38,591 nucleotides of DNA, taken from NCBI GenBank assembly GCA_016795205.1, contig JAEUHZ010000035.1, positions 1 through 38,591 on the forward strand, read 5' to 3'. Positions 7,796-16,201 of the stretch are shown piece after piece. Both the position numbers and the translations under genes were made by a program. Source of the stretch: Planctomycetota bacterium (lineage in GTDB: Bacteria > Planctomycetota > UBA1135 > GCA-002686595). The stretch's first letter is position 1. Every line of letters begins with the position of its first letter. Below the pieces are notes generated by a model that was given only the letters and a program-made list of their open reading frames with translations, did not search any database and was not told the origin of the DNA.

Positions 7796-9673
7796 TCAGG
7801 CCGGCCCGACTTCCGCGAACTGCAGGCGGTGGAGGCGCGCGTAGATGCCGTCCTTCGCGAGCAGCTCCTCGTGCGTGCCCGACTCGCGCAGTTGGCCGCG
7901 GTGCATGACCAGGATCCGGTCGGCCCGGCGAACGGTCGACAAGCGGTGCGCCACGACCAGCGCGCTGCGTCCCTGGAGCAGCTCCGCGGTCGCGGCCTCG
8001 ATGCGCGACTCGGTGTTCGAGTCCACGCTGGCCGTGGCCTCGTCGAGGATCACGATCCGCGGCCGGCCGGCCAGCGCGCGCGCCATCGCGAGCAACTGCC
8101 GCTCGCCGGTCGAGAACGTGGCGCCGCGCTCGGCGACGGGCGCCTGGAGCCCGCCCGAGAGACGGTCCACCAGCTCGCTCGCGCGGCTGGCGTCGAGCGC
8201 CGTCTCGAGCGCGTCCTCGTCGACTTCGGGGCGGTCCATGACCAGGTTCTCGCGCACGGTCCCGGCGAACAGGAAGTCCTCCTGCAGGACCAGGCCGAAC
8301 ACGGCGCGCAGGCGTTCGAGGTCGAGCTCGCGCAGGTCCACGCCGTCCAACGTGATGCGGCCCGCGCTCGGCTCGTAGAAGCGCAGCAGCAGGTTGACGA
8401 TCGTCGACTTGCCGGCGCCGGTCGCGCCCACGACGGCGACCGTCTCGCCCGGACGGATCTCGAACGAGACCCGCGAGAGCACCTCGGTCGTGCCGTCGTA
8501 GCTGAACGACACGTCCTCGAAGCGCACGTGGCCCCGGATCTCCGCCGGATCGATGCGGCGCGCGCCACCGACGACCCGGGGCGCGGTGTCCAGGACCTGG
8601 AAGATGCGCTCGGCCGAGGCGAAGGCGCTCTGGAGCACGTTGTAGCGCTCGCCCAGCTCGCGGATCGGCGACACGAGCATGGCCACGTAGAACCAGAACT
8701 GGACGAACTCGCCGTAGGTCAGGTCGCGGCCGACGATGGCCGTCCCGCCGACCCACAGCGTGGCGGCCTGGATCCCCGTGACGGCGAAGTCGATCGCCGG
8801 GAAGAACAGCGCGAACAGGAAGATCGTGCGCAGGTTCGCGCGCAGGTAGAGCGCGAGGTGGTCGGCGAAGCGGCGCGAGACGCGCTCTTCGCGCCGGAAC
8901 ACCTGGACGACCCGCACGCCCTGCAGCACTTCCTGCAGGTAGCCGTTCAGGCGCGACAGCCGCGCGCGCACGGTGCGGTGCGCATCGCGCGCGCCGCCGC
9001 GGAACACCAGGCTGATGCCCACCAGGACGGGCGTGCCGGCCAGCACGACCAGGGCCAACTGCCAGTCGAGCCAGAAGAGCAGCCCGAGCAGGGCCGCCAC
9101 CTTCACCAAGTCGAAGAACAAGACGACGATGCCCGAAGTGAACATCTCGTTCAGGTTCTCGACGTCGCTCGTCACCCGCGTGACCAGCGACCCCGTCGGA
9201 CGGCGGTCGAAGAAGGTCAGGTCCAAGGACTGGATGTGCCGGAAGAGCCGCGTGCGCAGGTCGGCGATGACCACCTGGCCGGTGCGGTTCAATTGCGCCA
9301 CCTCCATGTAGCGCAGCACGATCGAACCCAGGACCAGCGCCAGGTACCCGGCGACCCAGGCCCAGAACTCGCGCAGGAAGGGCCCCACGTCCGCCGCAGG
9401 GTCGGCCGCGCGCGCGTCCAGCGCGGACTGCACCGGGCCATCGAGGACGTGGCGCCACATCCACGGGCCCAGGACGTCCAGGCCGAACAGCACCGAGAGG
9501 ATCAGGAAGCTCAGGGCGAAGAGCCGTGCGTGCGGCCGCGCGTAGCGCAGGAGGCGCGCGAAGAGCCGGTTGTCCCACGACTTGATCGCGACCAGGTCGT
9601 CGTGCGGGTCGAGCGGGTCGTCCGCGGCCCGCGCCGCGCCCTGCTGGGAACGCTTCCGGTCGCCGGTCTTCAC
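7796..9673 (-). CDS. ABC exporter half-transporter, MdlB-like
   Basis: A 625-residue exporter with an N-terminal six-helix membrane domain (about 25-340) and a C-terminal ATPase. The ATPase has Walker A GATGAGKST, Walker B IVILDEATASVD with the catalytic Glu, and the H-loop VVAHRLS. Its signature motif is altered: FSTGERQ in place of LSGGQ. The GTG start at 9673 overlaps the stop of the neighbouring ABC gene (GTGA), so the pair is co-translated. The partner has a normal LSGGQ but Asp for the catalytic Glu. This complementary pattern is typical of heterodimeric exporters such as MdlA/MdlB, BmrC/BmrD and LmrC/LmrD, so I read the two as one heterodimer. Substrate is unknown: drug, lipid or peptide. 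Confidence 0.93.
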   Translation of the reverse strand: MKTGDRKRSQQGAARAADDPLDPHDDLVAIKSWDNRLFARLLRYARPHARLFALSFLILSVLFGLDVLGPWMWRHVLDGPVQSALDARAADPAADVGPFLREFWAWVAGYLALVLGSIVLRYMEVAQLNRTGQVVIADLRTRLFRHIQSLDLTFFDRRPTGSLVTRVTSDVENLNEMFTSGIVVLFFDLVKVAALLGLLFWLDWQLALVVLAGTPVLVGISLVFRGGARDAHRTVRARLSRLNGYLQEVLQGVRVVQVFRREERVSRRFADHLALYLRANLRTIFLFALFFPAIDFAVTGIQAATLWVGGTAIVGRDLTYGEFVQFWFYVAMLVSPIRELGERYNVLQSAFASAERIFQVLDTAPRVVGGARRIDPAEIRGHVRFEDVSFSYDGTTEVLSRVSFEIRPGETVAVVGATGAGKSTIVNLLLRFYEPSAGRITLDGVDLRELDLERLRAVFGLVLQEDFLFAGTVRENLVMDRPEVDEDALETALDASRASELVDRLSGGLQAPVAERGATFSTGERQLLAMARALAGRPRIVILDEATASVDSNTESRIEAATAELLQGRSALVVAHRLSTVRRADRILVMHRGQLRESGTHEELLAKDGIYARLHRLQFAEVGPA

Positions 9674-11418
9674 AGCACGGACAGCTCGTCGCGAGCCTGC
9701 TGGCGGATCCAGGTGTCGCGGTACCACCCCGGCCGGTTCACGAGCTCCTCGTGGCGCCCCTGGGCCTCGACTTGTCCCCCGGGCCCCAGGACGACGATGC
9801 GGTCGGCCGCGACGACCGAGCTGAGGCGGTGCGCGGCGATCACGACCGTGCGGCCGCGCCCCGCGGCCCGCAGGTTGGTGACGAGTCGCGCCTCGGTCTC
9901 GGTGTCGACCGCGCTGAGCGCGTCGTCGAGCACCAAAATGCGCGGGTCGCGCGCCAGCGCACGAGCGATGCAGGTGCGCTGGCGCTGGCCCCCCGAGAGC
10001 GTGACGCCGCGCTCGCCGATGCGCTGGTCGAAGCCGGCCGGGAAGCGTGCGACCTCCTCCGACAGGCAGGCTTGATCGGCGAGTCGCGCGAGCTGCTCGT
10101 CTCCGAGCGGCGCGTCCAGGCCGAACGACACGTTGTCACGCCAGGTGTCGGAGAACAGGAAGCTGTCCTGCGGCACGTACCCGATCGCGCCGCGCACGTC
10201 GGCGATGCGGGCCTCGCGCAGGTCGACGCCGTCGATGCGCACGGATCCGCGCGTCGGGTCCATCATGCGCGCGAGCAGCAGGAGCGCCGTCGACTTGCCG
10301 CTGCCCGTGGGCCCCACGACGCCCAGGACCGCGCCGGCGGAGAGCTCCACGGACAGCGCCGCGAGCGCGTCGCGGTCCGCCCCGGGGTAGCGATAAGTGG
10401 CCTCCTGGAAGCAGAGAGCGCCACGCGCCGGCTCGAGCGGCCGGGGCTGTGCCGGATCGAGGAGGTCCGAGCGTCGGCCGAGCAGCTCGTCGATGCGCTG
10501 CGCGCTGGCCAGCGCGCGCGGGTACATCCCGGCGATCCAGCCCAGCGCGATGATCGGCCAGAAGACCTTGAACGTGAGATCGATGAACTGGAACAGCTCG
10601 CCGGCCGCGATGCGCCGGTCGATCATGGCCAGGCCGCCGACCACCAGGATCACGACGAACGTGAAGTCGTTCGCGGCGTGGGTCAGGGCGTGGGTCACTC
10701 CGCGAGCGCGGCCCAGCAGGATCTGGTTCTCGCGGTTCGTCCGCGAGGCCGACTCGAAGCGCGCGACCTGCGACTCCTCGCGGCCGTAGCCCTTGACCAC
10801 GCGGATGCCGCCGAAGTTCTCCTGCGCGCGGTGTCCGATCTCGGCCAGCGACTCCTGCACCGCGAGGCTCCACTTGTGGATGCGCGGCGTGAGGACCTTC
10901 ATGCCGAGCCCCATGAGGACCAGCGGCGCGATCATGGTCGCCGCCAGCGGTGCGTCGATCGAGAACAGGAGGCCCAGGCTGACCGGCACCATGACCAGGG
11001 CGCCCAGCGAGTACATGATGCCCGGCCCCAGGAACATGCGCACGTTCTCGACGTCGCTCGTGACGCGGCTGACCACGTCTCCCGAGCGGCTCGTGGCGTG
11101 GAACGACATGGGGAGCGACACGAGCTTGTCGAAGAGGTCCTGCTTGAGCTCGTTCTCGACGTAACGCGAGACCGCCACGATCCACCAGCGCTGCAGGTAG
11201 CGGAACACCCCGCGCACCAGCGACAAGCCCATGACGATCGCGACGACGCCGGAGAGGAACTCCGCGTCGCTCGCGCTGCGCAAGCGGTCGAGCGTGCGAC
11301 CGATGACGACGGTCACGCCCACGTCGAGGAGTTGCGCGGCGGGGATGCACAGGAAGCCCGCGACGAGCTGGCGACGGTGCGCGAGGAACCGCCGGAAGAA
11401 GGACCACAGCCGTTTCAC
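9670..11418 (-). CDS. ABC exporter half-transporter, MdlA-like
   Basis: A 582-residue ABC exporter half. The N-terminal domain has six predicted helices (about 15-305), including SRSGDVVSRVTSDVENVR, a typical coupling region. The ATPase has Walker A GPTGSGKST, a canonical signature LSGGQRQR, Walker B ILVLDDALSAVD in which Asp replaces the usual catalytic Glu, and the H-loop IAAHRLS. The missing Glu marks this ATP site as the degenerate one of a heterodimer, with the next gene supplying the catalytic site. The GTG start at 11418 overlaps the TGA of the peptidase gene (GTGA), and the stop overlaps the next ABC gene. The three genes form a tightly coupled operon, so the exporter may act on something linked to the exported peptidase. 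Confidence 0.93.
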   Translation of the reverse strand: MKRLWSFFRRFLAHRRQLVAGFLCIPAAQLLDVGVTVVIGRTLDRLRSASDAEFLSGVVAIVMGLSLVRGVFRYLQRWWIVAVSRYVENELKQDLFDKLVSLPMSFHATSRSGDVVSRVTSDVENVRMFLGPGIMYSLGALVMVPVSLGLLFSIDAPLAATMIAPLVLMGLGMKVLTPRIHKWSLAVQESLAEIGHRAQENFGGIRVVKGYGREESQVARFESASRTNRENQILLGRARGVTHALTHAANDFTFVVILVVGGLAMIDRRIAAGELFQFIDLTFKVFWPIIALGWIAGMYPRALASAQRIDELLGRRSDLLDPAQPRPLEPARGALCFQEATYRYPGADRDALAALSVELSAGAVLGVVGPTGSGKSTALLLLARMMDPTRGSVRIDGVDLREARIADVRGAIGYVPQDSFLFSDTWRDNVSFGLDAPLGDEQLARLADQACLSEEVARFPAGFDQRIGERGVTLSGGQRQRTCIARALARDPRILVLDDALSAVDTETEARLVTNLRAAGRGRTVVIAAHRLSSVVAADRIVVLGPGGQVEAQGRHEELVNRPGWYRDTWIRQQARDELSVL

Positions 11419-13367
11419 GGCGTCTCGGCGCGCCGCCGCAGGCCGGCCAGCGCGTCGAGGATCGGCGCGGCCGCGGCGCGCAGGCCGGCGCCGTCCGTGC
11501 CGGCGGCGCGCAGCGTCGGGAAGGTCTCGGCGCCGTAGCCGTCCTCGAGGCCCGGCGACCACAGCACGTTGCGGTGCCAGGCGCGGCCCGGGATGCCGTC
11601 CGCGCACTCCAGCTCGCGCAGGAAGCCCCGGCCGGCGCCGGGCGCGCGCGCCAGCGCGTCGGCCGTGGCCTGGAACGCCGCGGCCAGCTCGTCCGCGACC
11701 GCGCCGAGCGGCGCGCCGGCGTGCGCCGCGGCGAGCTTGTGGGCCTCCTCGCCCAGGCGCCGCGCGGCTTCGGCGCCGTCGTAAGCGTCGCGGCCGCGCG
11801 CCAGCAGCTCGCTGAGGAGCTCGACGTGGAGCCGGGCCGCGAGCTCGTGCCCCACGTAGCCCGGGTCGACGAAGCGCTCGACGACCGCCACGTCGTCGAA
11901 GGCCGTGTGGTAGTAGCCGCCTCCGCTCCCGGAGAGGCCGGCCTCGACGTAGGGGATGTTCAGGTGGTGGACGAAGACCGCGAAGTCCGACCCGGAGCCG
12001 GGCAGACCCAAGCGCGGCGCGGGCGAGCGCTCGAGCCACTCGTCCCACAGCGGTTGGCCGGCGCTGCCGATCACGCGCCGCAGCACGGGCTCGAGGAGTC
12101 CGAGCATGCCCGGCGTGCCGCTCGCGCCGGCGAAGCGCGTGCCCGACACGGCCACGTCGCTGTTCACGTACGCCACGCACTTCGCGCGCAGGAGCTCGGC
12201 CTGCTCCTCGGCCCACTCCGTGCTGCCGATGAGACCGAACTCCTCGGCGTCCCAGAACGCGAGCTTCAGCGTGCGCGGCGGGGTCCAGCCCGCCCTGGCG
12301 CGCGCCCCGAGCTCCTGCGCCGCGCGAATCAGGACGACGCAACCGGAACCGTTGTCGTTCGCGCCGCGCACCCAGGCGTCGCGGTGCCCCCCGGCCAGCA
12401 CGAACTCGTCGCTCGCGCCCGGGAGCGTCGCGATCACGTCGTGGATCGTGCGCACCTCGCGCGGAGACTCGATCGCGATGCGCGCCTCGCGCGGACCGGG
12501 GCCAGCGGGCGCTTCGACGACGTTGCCGTCGGGGTCCACGAACGCACGCGGCGTGAGCCCCGCCAGGAGCAGGCGCGCCTCGTCCGATCCGATCGGTGCG
12601 CACGGGATGCGCGGCAGCGCCTCCGCCAGCTCCTCCGCGGAGAGCCTGCGACCCGGCTCGCCCGGCCGCGGCGACGGCCAGCCCGGCGTGCTCGGGTCAC
12701 CCGGCGTGCGGCCGATGGGGGAGATCGATCCGCGCTGCGCGTCGTGCCCGGGCTTCCACGGGCCCGCGGGCCAGGTCGGCCCGCGCGCCTCGCCGTCGCC
12801 TTGCGGATCGCTCCACAGGAGCACCCCGGCGCAGCCGTAGCGCGCGGCCAGGTCGGCCTTGATGCCGCGGTAGCTGCCACCGTAGCGGCACAGCGCGATC
12901 GTGCCCGCGAGCTCGACCCCGGCCGCCTTGAGTCGCTCGAAGTCGGCGCGCAGGCCGCGGCCCGCGTCGACCACCGGGCCGCGCACGCTGCCGCTCGCCG
13001 ACCAGGCGTTGTAGAGGGGCACGTCGCCGGTCGGCACGCGGTCGGGGTCGAAGCTCGCGATGCGCTCGTGGAGCGGCTCGGCCGCGCCCGGCTCGTGCAC
13101 GGCGAACTCGGCGCGTCGCGGGTAGGCGAGCAGCACGCTGCGCGGCACGATCTCGACCTGGAAACCGGCAGCCTCGAGCCGCCGCGCGACCTGGCGCGCG
13201 CCGACCAGGGAGGCGTGCGTGCCGGCCAGCCGCGTCGTCTCGCACAGCTCGCGCAGGATGGCTTGGGAAGGGGGCTCGGCCTGCGGCGCCTGGGCCGGGG
13301 CTGGACCGAGGAACCACGCGGAGCCGAGGCCCAGGAGCAGGATGCAGGGTGCGGCGCGAGGGGACAC
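11415..13367 (-). CDS. Exported M28 metallopeptidase, glutamate carboxypeptidase II-like
   Basis: A 650-residue protein with an N-terminal signal peptide (hydrophobic CILLLGLGSAWFL, likely cut after AQA near residue 27). Order: an M28 fold interrupted by a protease-associated domain (about 110-300), the zinc core, and a C-terminal helical dimerisation region. All di-zinc ligands of the PSMA/NAALADase group can be placed: His328 (GGHRDAW), Asp338 (GANDN), Glu375-Glu376 (WDAEEFGLIGS; first is the base, second a ligand), Asp404 (NSDVAVSG) and His487 (GYYHTAFD). It probably cleaves C-terminal residues, possibly acidic, from peptides in the periplasm or outside. The start is GTG at 13367. First gene of an operon with the ABC pair, and divergent from the HAD-kinase gene. 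Confidence 0.92.
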   Translation of the reverse strand: MSPRAAPCILLLGLGSAWFLGPAPAQAPQAEPPSQAILRELCETTRLAGTHASLVGARQVARRLEAAGFQVEIVPRSVLLAYPRRAEFAVHEPGAAEPLHERIASFDPDRVPTGDVPLYNAWSASGSVRGPVVDAGRGLRADFERLKAAGVELAGTIALCRYGGSYRGIKADLAARYGCAGVLLWSDPQGDGEARGPTWPAGPWKPGHDAQRGSISPIGRTPGDPSTPGWPSPRPGEPGRRLSAEELAEALPRIPCAPIGSDEARLLLAGLTPRAFVDPDGNVVEAPAGPGPREARIAIESPREVRTIHDVIATLPGASDEFVLAGGHRDAWVRGANDNGSGCVVLIRAAQELGARARAGWTPPRTLKLAFWDAEEFGLIGSTEWAEEQAELLRAKCVAYVNSDVAVSGTRFAGASGTPGMLGLLEPVLRRVIGSAGQPLWDEWLERSPAPRLGLPGSGSDFAVFVHHLNIPYVEAGLSGSGGGYYHTAFDDVAVVERFVDPGYVGHELAARLHVELLSELLARGRDAYDGAEAARRLGEEAHKLAAAHAGAPLGAVADELAAAFQATADALARAPGAGRGFLRELECADGIPGRAWHRNVLWSPGLEDGYGAETFPTLRAAGTDGAGLRAAAAPILDALAGLRRRAETP

Positions 13368-13374
13368 GGGCGCC

Positions 13375-13381
13375 TAGAGTA
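13375..13381. promoter_or_regulatory. Overlapping divergent -10 elements
   Basis: The bases TAGAGTA can be read as TAGAGT on the plus strand (13375-13380, towards the HAD-kinase gene, 42 bases from its ATG) and as TACTCT on the minus strand (13381-13376, 8 bases from the peptidase GTG). The minus-strand promoter would give a leaderless mRNA. No good -35 box is seen on either side, so this is a tentative bidirectional promoter. Confidence 0.3.
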
Positions 13382-13422
13382 GTGTGCGCCGCGGAGCTTG
13401 CGAGCCCTTCCGCGCCGCCCGC

Positions 13423-14655
13423 ATGCCCGCGCCGCCCCTGTGCTTCGACGCCGTCGTGTTCGATCTCGACGGAACCCTGGTGGCGACCGACCGCTTCTGG
13501 ATCGACGCGGCGCGCGTGGGTGCTAGGCGGGCCTTCGCGGAGCTCGGCATCGAACCGCCGATGCCCACGGCTGCCCAGTGGATGTCGCTCGTCGGGCTGC
13601 CGCTCGCGAGCGGCTTCGCGCGCCTGTTCCCCGACCTGCCCGCGGCGGCCCGCGCCCGCGTCCAGGAGCTGTGCGAGGAGGAGGAGCACGCTGCCCTGCG
13701 GGCCGGGGGCGCCGCGCTGCTGCCGGGTGTCGAGCGCACCTTGGAGGAGCTCCGCGCGCGCGGCGTGCGCCTGGGAGTCGCCAGCAACTGTGGTCGCGCG
13801 TATCTCGCGAGCATGCTCGACGGGCTGGGGCTCGCGCGCTGGATCGAGGAAGCGCGCTGTCTCGACAGCGCCGGCGTCGCGGGCAAGGCCGACATGGTCG
13901 CGCAGGTCCTGGATGCGTTCGCCACGCGCTCGGCCGTCATGGTCGGCGACCGCCTCGGCGACCGCGACGCGGCCTGGGCCAACGGGTTGCCGCACGTGCA
14001 CTTGGCGCGCGGGTTCGCTCCCGAGGACGAGCACGTCGAGGCCGAGGCCGTGATCGAGACCATGCTCGACCTCGTGCCGCGGCTCGAGCGGCGCGCGGCC
14101 TGGATCGAGCGCGCCCTGGAGCAGCTGGGTGCGTTCGGCACGCGTGGTCCGCGGACGATCGGCGTCACGGGGCCGCCAGGGTCGGGCAAGTCGCTCTTCG
14201 CGCGCGACGCGGCCCGCTTGCTCACGGCGCGCGGCGCGCGGGTCGAGGTCGTGGCCCTCGACGACCACCGCCACGCGAACGCCGCAGCCGACCTGGCGTC
14301 CACCGCGTTCGTGTCGGCGGCGCGTCCGCTCGACCTCTTGGAGCACGGCTACGACGTGGCCGCCTTCCTGACGCGCGTCGAGCGCGCCGCGCGCGACGGG
14401 ATCGCGCTCGTGCAAGGCTCGTTCCTGCTGCACCCCGCGCTGCGCCCGCGGCTCGAGCGTGTCGTGCACCTCGACGTGGACGAGGCCACCTCGCTGCGAC
14501 GGCTCGCCGGCCGTGACGTGCGCGAGCACGGACCGGAGTCCCTGCTCGTGCTGCGCCGCCACCTGCTGCCGGCCGCGCGCGCCTTCGACGCCTGGGTGCC
14601 GCCGCGCGAGCACGCCGACCTGGTGCTCGACGCGCGCAATCCGCTGGGGGACTGA
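13423..14655 (+). CDS. HAD phosphatase fused to uridine kinase-like P-loop domain
   Basis: A 410-residue two-domain protein. Residues 8-225 form a HAD hydrolase with a helical C1 cap: motif I FDLDGTLV (Asp14, Asp16), motif II VASN (Ser121), motif III Lys155, motif IV GDRLGDRD (Asp176, Asp180). Residues 240-410 form a P-loop kinase of the uridine kinase/pantothenate kinase type: Walker A GVTGPPGSGKS (Lys256), LDDH (280-282), QGSFLLHPALR, and LDVDEATSLRRLAGRD, which resembles the lid region. I chose the ATG at 13423; an earlier in-frame GTG at 13384 adds residues overlapping the promoter region. Both catalytic sets look intact, so it may both phosphorylate and dephosphorylate small metabolites. 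The substrate and the reason for fusion are unknown; this arrangement is not one I know as a standard family. Confidence 0.85.
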   Translation: MPAPPLCFDAVVFDLDGTLVATDRFWIDAARVGARRAFAELGIEPPMPTAAQWMSLVGLPLASGFARLFPDLPAAARARVQELCEEEEHAALRAGGAALLPGVERTLEELRARGVRLGVASNCGRAYLASMLDGLGLARWIEEARCLDSAGVAGKADMVAQVLDAFATRSAVMVGDRLGDRDAAWANGLPHVHLARGFAPEDEHVEAEAVIETMLDLVPRLERRAAWIERALEQLGAFGTRGPRTIGVTGPPGSGKSLFARDAARLLTARGARVEVVALDDHRHANAAADLASTAFVSAARPLDLLEHGYDVAAFLTRVERAARDGIALVQGSFLLHPALRPRLERVVHLDVDEATSLRRLAGRDVREHGPESLLVLRRHLLPAARAFDAWVPPREHADLVLDARNPLGD

Positions 14656-14812
14656 GCCGGCCTCCCACCGGCGGCGCGCAGCGCCGTGCGTCGTGCTGTC
14701 GGGAGCCTCCAGCGCCGACCTCGCGCGGGACGCAGGCCACCCGGCTCCAGGCTGCGGGCCGCGGAGCGCAGCCGGGCCCGGCCGCGGCTCCCGCGCGCGG
14801 AGCGCAGGCCGT

Positions 14813-14841
14813 TTGACGGTCCCGCGCAGCGCCCTTACCCT
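14813..14841 (+). promoter_or_regulatory. Predicted glmU promoter
   Basis: TTGACG (14813-14818), a 17-base spacer, and TACCCT (14836-14841): one of the best sigma-70-type matches in the window. Transcription would start near 14848, leaving a leader of about 25 bases with GGAG at 14861-14864 before the GTG at 14873. The remainder of 14656-14812 holds no gene; GCGGAGCGCAG occurs there twice. Confidence 0.65.
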
Positions 14842-14872
14842 CTTCCCCCCGCGTTCCCGCGGAGCAGCGAGC

Positions 14873-16201
14873 GTGACCACCCCCCCGAACGAGCGCGCCG
14901 GTTCCGTCGTGATCCTGGCCGCGGGCCTGGGCCAGCGCATGCGGAGCGCGCGGCCCAAGGTGCTGCACGCCCTGTGCGGGCGGCCCATGATCGCGTGGGT
15001 GCTCGACGTCGCCCTGGCGCTCGACCCCGAGCGCATCGTGGTCGTGACGGGCCACGGCGCCGAGGAGGTCGAGGCCGCGGTGCGTGCCCTGGGGCACGGT
15101 TCACGCGTGCGCTTCGTGCGCCAGGAGCCGCAGCTCGGCACGGGGCACGCGCTCCAGGTGTGCCTCTCCGAGCTGGGCGCGGACCCGGGCGTGACGGTGG
15201 TCCTGTACGGGGACATGCCCTGCCTGAAGCCCGCGACGGCGCGTGCGCTGGTCGCGACGCAGCGCGCCCGCGCGGCGGGCGGGCTGGCGCTCCTGACCGC
15301 GCTCCCGGACGAGCCGCGCGGTTTCGGCCGGATCCTGCGCGACGCGCGCGGAGCGGTCACGGGCATCGTCGAGGAGCGCGACGCCACGCCCGCAGAGCGC
15401 GCGATCGAGGAGGTCAACCTGGGCGTCTACGCCTTCGACGGGCCGGGCCTGGTGGCGGCACTGCCCCAGCTCTCCAACGCCAACGCACAGGGCGAGTACT
15501 ACCTGACGGACGTGCTGGCCGCGTTCGTGGGGCAGGGACGCCGGGTCGAGGCGGTCGAGGTCGACGATCTCGACGAGGCGTTGGGCGTCAACACGCTGGC
15601 GCACCTGGCCGAGGCGCGCTGGTCGCTCCAACTGCGCATCCTCGAGGCGCACCTCGAGAGCGGCGTCGCGATCGAGGATCCGGCCACGACCTACGTCGAC
15701 CACGGCGTCGAGATCGGCGCGGGCACGCGCATCCTGCCCTGCACGGTGATCCGCGCGGGCGTGCGCATCGGCCGGGACTGCGAGGTCGGGCCGTTCGCCC
15801 AACTGCGCGCCGGAGCGGTGCTGGAGGACGGCGCGGAGATCGGCAACTTCGTCGAGGTCAAGAACACGCGCGTGGGCCCGCACGCCAAGGCCAAGCACCT
15901 GGCGTACCTGGGAGACGGCCAGATCGGCGCGCGCTCGAACATCGGGGCCGGGACGATCTTCGCCAACTACGACGGCGTGCAGAAGCACACGACGCGGCTG
16001 GGTGAGCGCGTGTTCGTCGGCAGCGGCTCGGTGATCGTGGCGCCCAACGTGATCGGCGACGGCGCCACGACCGGCGCGGGCGCGATCGTGACGCGGGACT
16101 CGAACATCGGCGCGGGCGAGGTCTGGGTCGGGGTGCCCGCCAAGCCGCTCGCGAAGAAGGCAGGCGGCGCTGGTGGCGCCGCGCAGGAGCGGAGGCCCTA
16201 G
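14873..16201 (+). CDS. glmU: Bifunctional GlmU: GlcN-1-P acetyltransferase / GlcNAc-1-P uridyltransferase
   Basis: A 442-residue enzyme making UDP-GlcNAc, the precursor of peptidoglycan and lipid A. The N-terminal uridyltransferase has LAAGLGQRM (15-23) with PKVLH, and the metal-binding YGDMPCL (Asp114). The C-terminal left-handed beta-helix, from about residue 250, has hexapeptide repeats and acetyltransferase motifs FVEVKNTRVG, KHLAYLGD and NIGAGTIFANYDG. Length is normal (E. coli 456). The GTG at 14873 is chosen because conservation starts there and GGAG lies 8 bases upstream. The stop TAG shares its last base with the GTG of prs, so the two are coupled; glmU-prs-rplY-pth is a common bacterial gene order. 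Confidence 0.96.
   Translation: MTTPPNERAGSVVILAAGLGQRMRSARPKVLHALCGRPMIAWVLDVALALDPERIVVVTGHGAEEVEAAVRALGHGSRVRFVRQEPQLGTGHALQVCLSELGADPGVTVVLYGDMPCLKPATARALVATQRARAAGGLALLTALPDEPRGFGRILRDARGAVTGIVEERDATPAERAIEEVNLGVYAFDGPGLVAALPQLSNANAQGEYYLTDVLAAFVGQGRRVEAVEVDDLDEALGVNTLAHLAEARWSLQLRILEAHLESGVAIEDPATTYVDHGVEIGAGTRILPCTVIRAGVRIGRDCEVGPFAQLRAGAVLEDGAEIGNFVEVKNTRVGPHAKAKHLAYLGDGQIGARSNIGAGTIFANYDGVQKHTTRLGERVFVGSGSVIVAPNVIGDGATTGAGAIVTRDSNIGAGEVWVGVPAKPLAKKAGGAGGAAQERRP

Noticed and set aside
14762..14812. Repeated GCGGAGCGCAG before the glmU promoter as an operator
   Set aside because: Only two copies in GC-rich sequence with no symmetry; chance is a sufficient explanation.
12697..15417. 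A 906-codon open frame on the minus strand opposite the HAD-kinase gene and glmU
   Set aside because: It lies antisense to two well-conserved genes and its product is Arg/Ala/Gly-rich without motifs. Long antisense frames are common when GC is this high.
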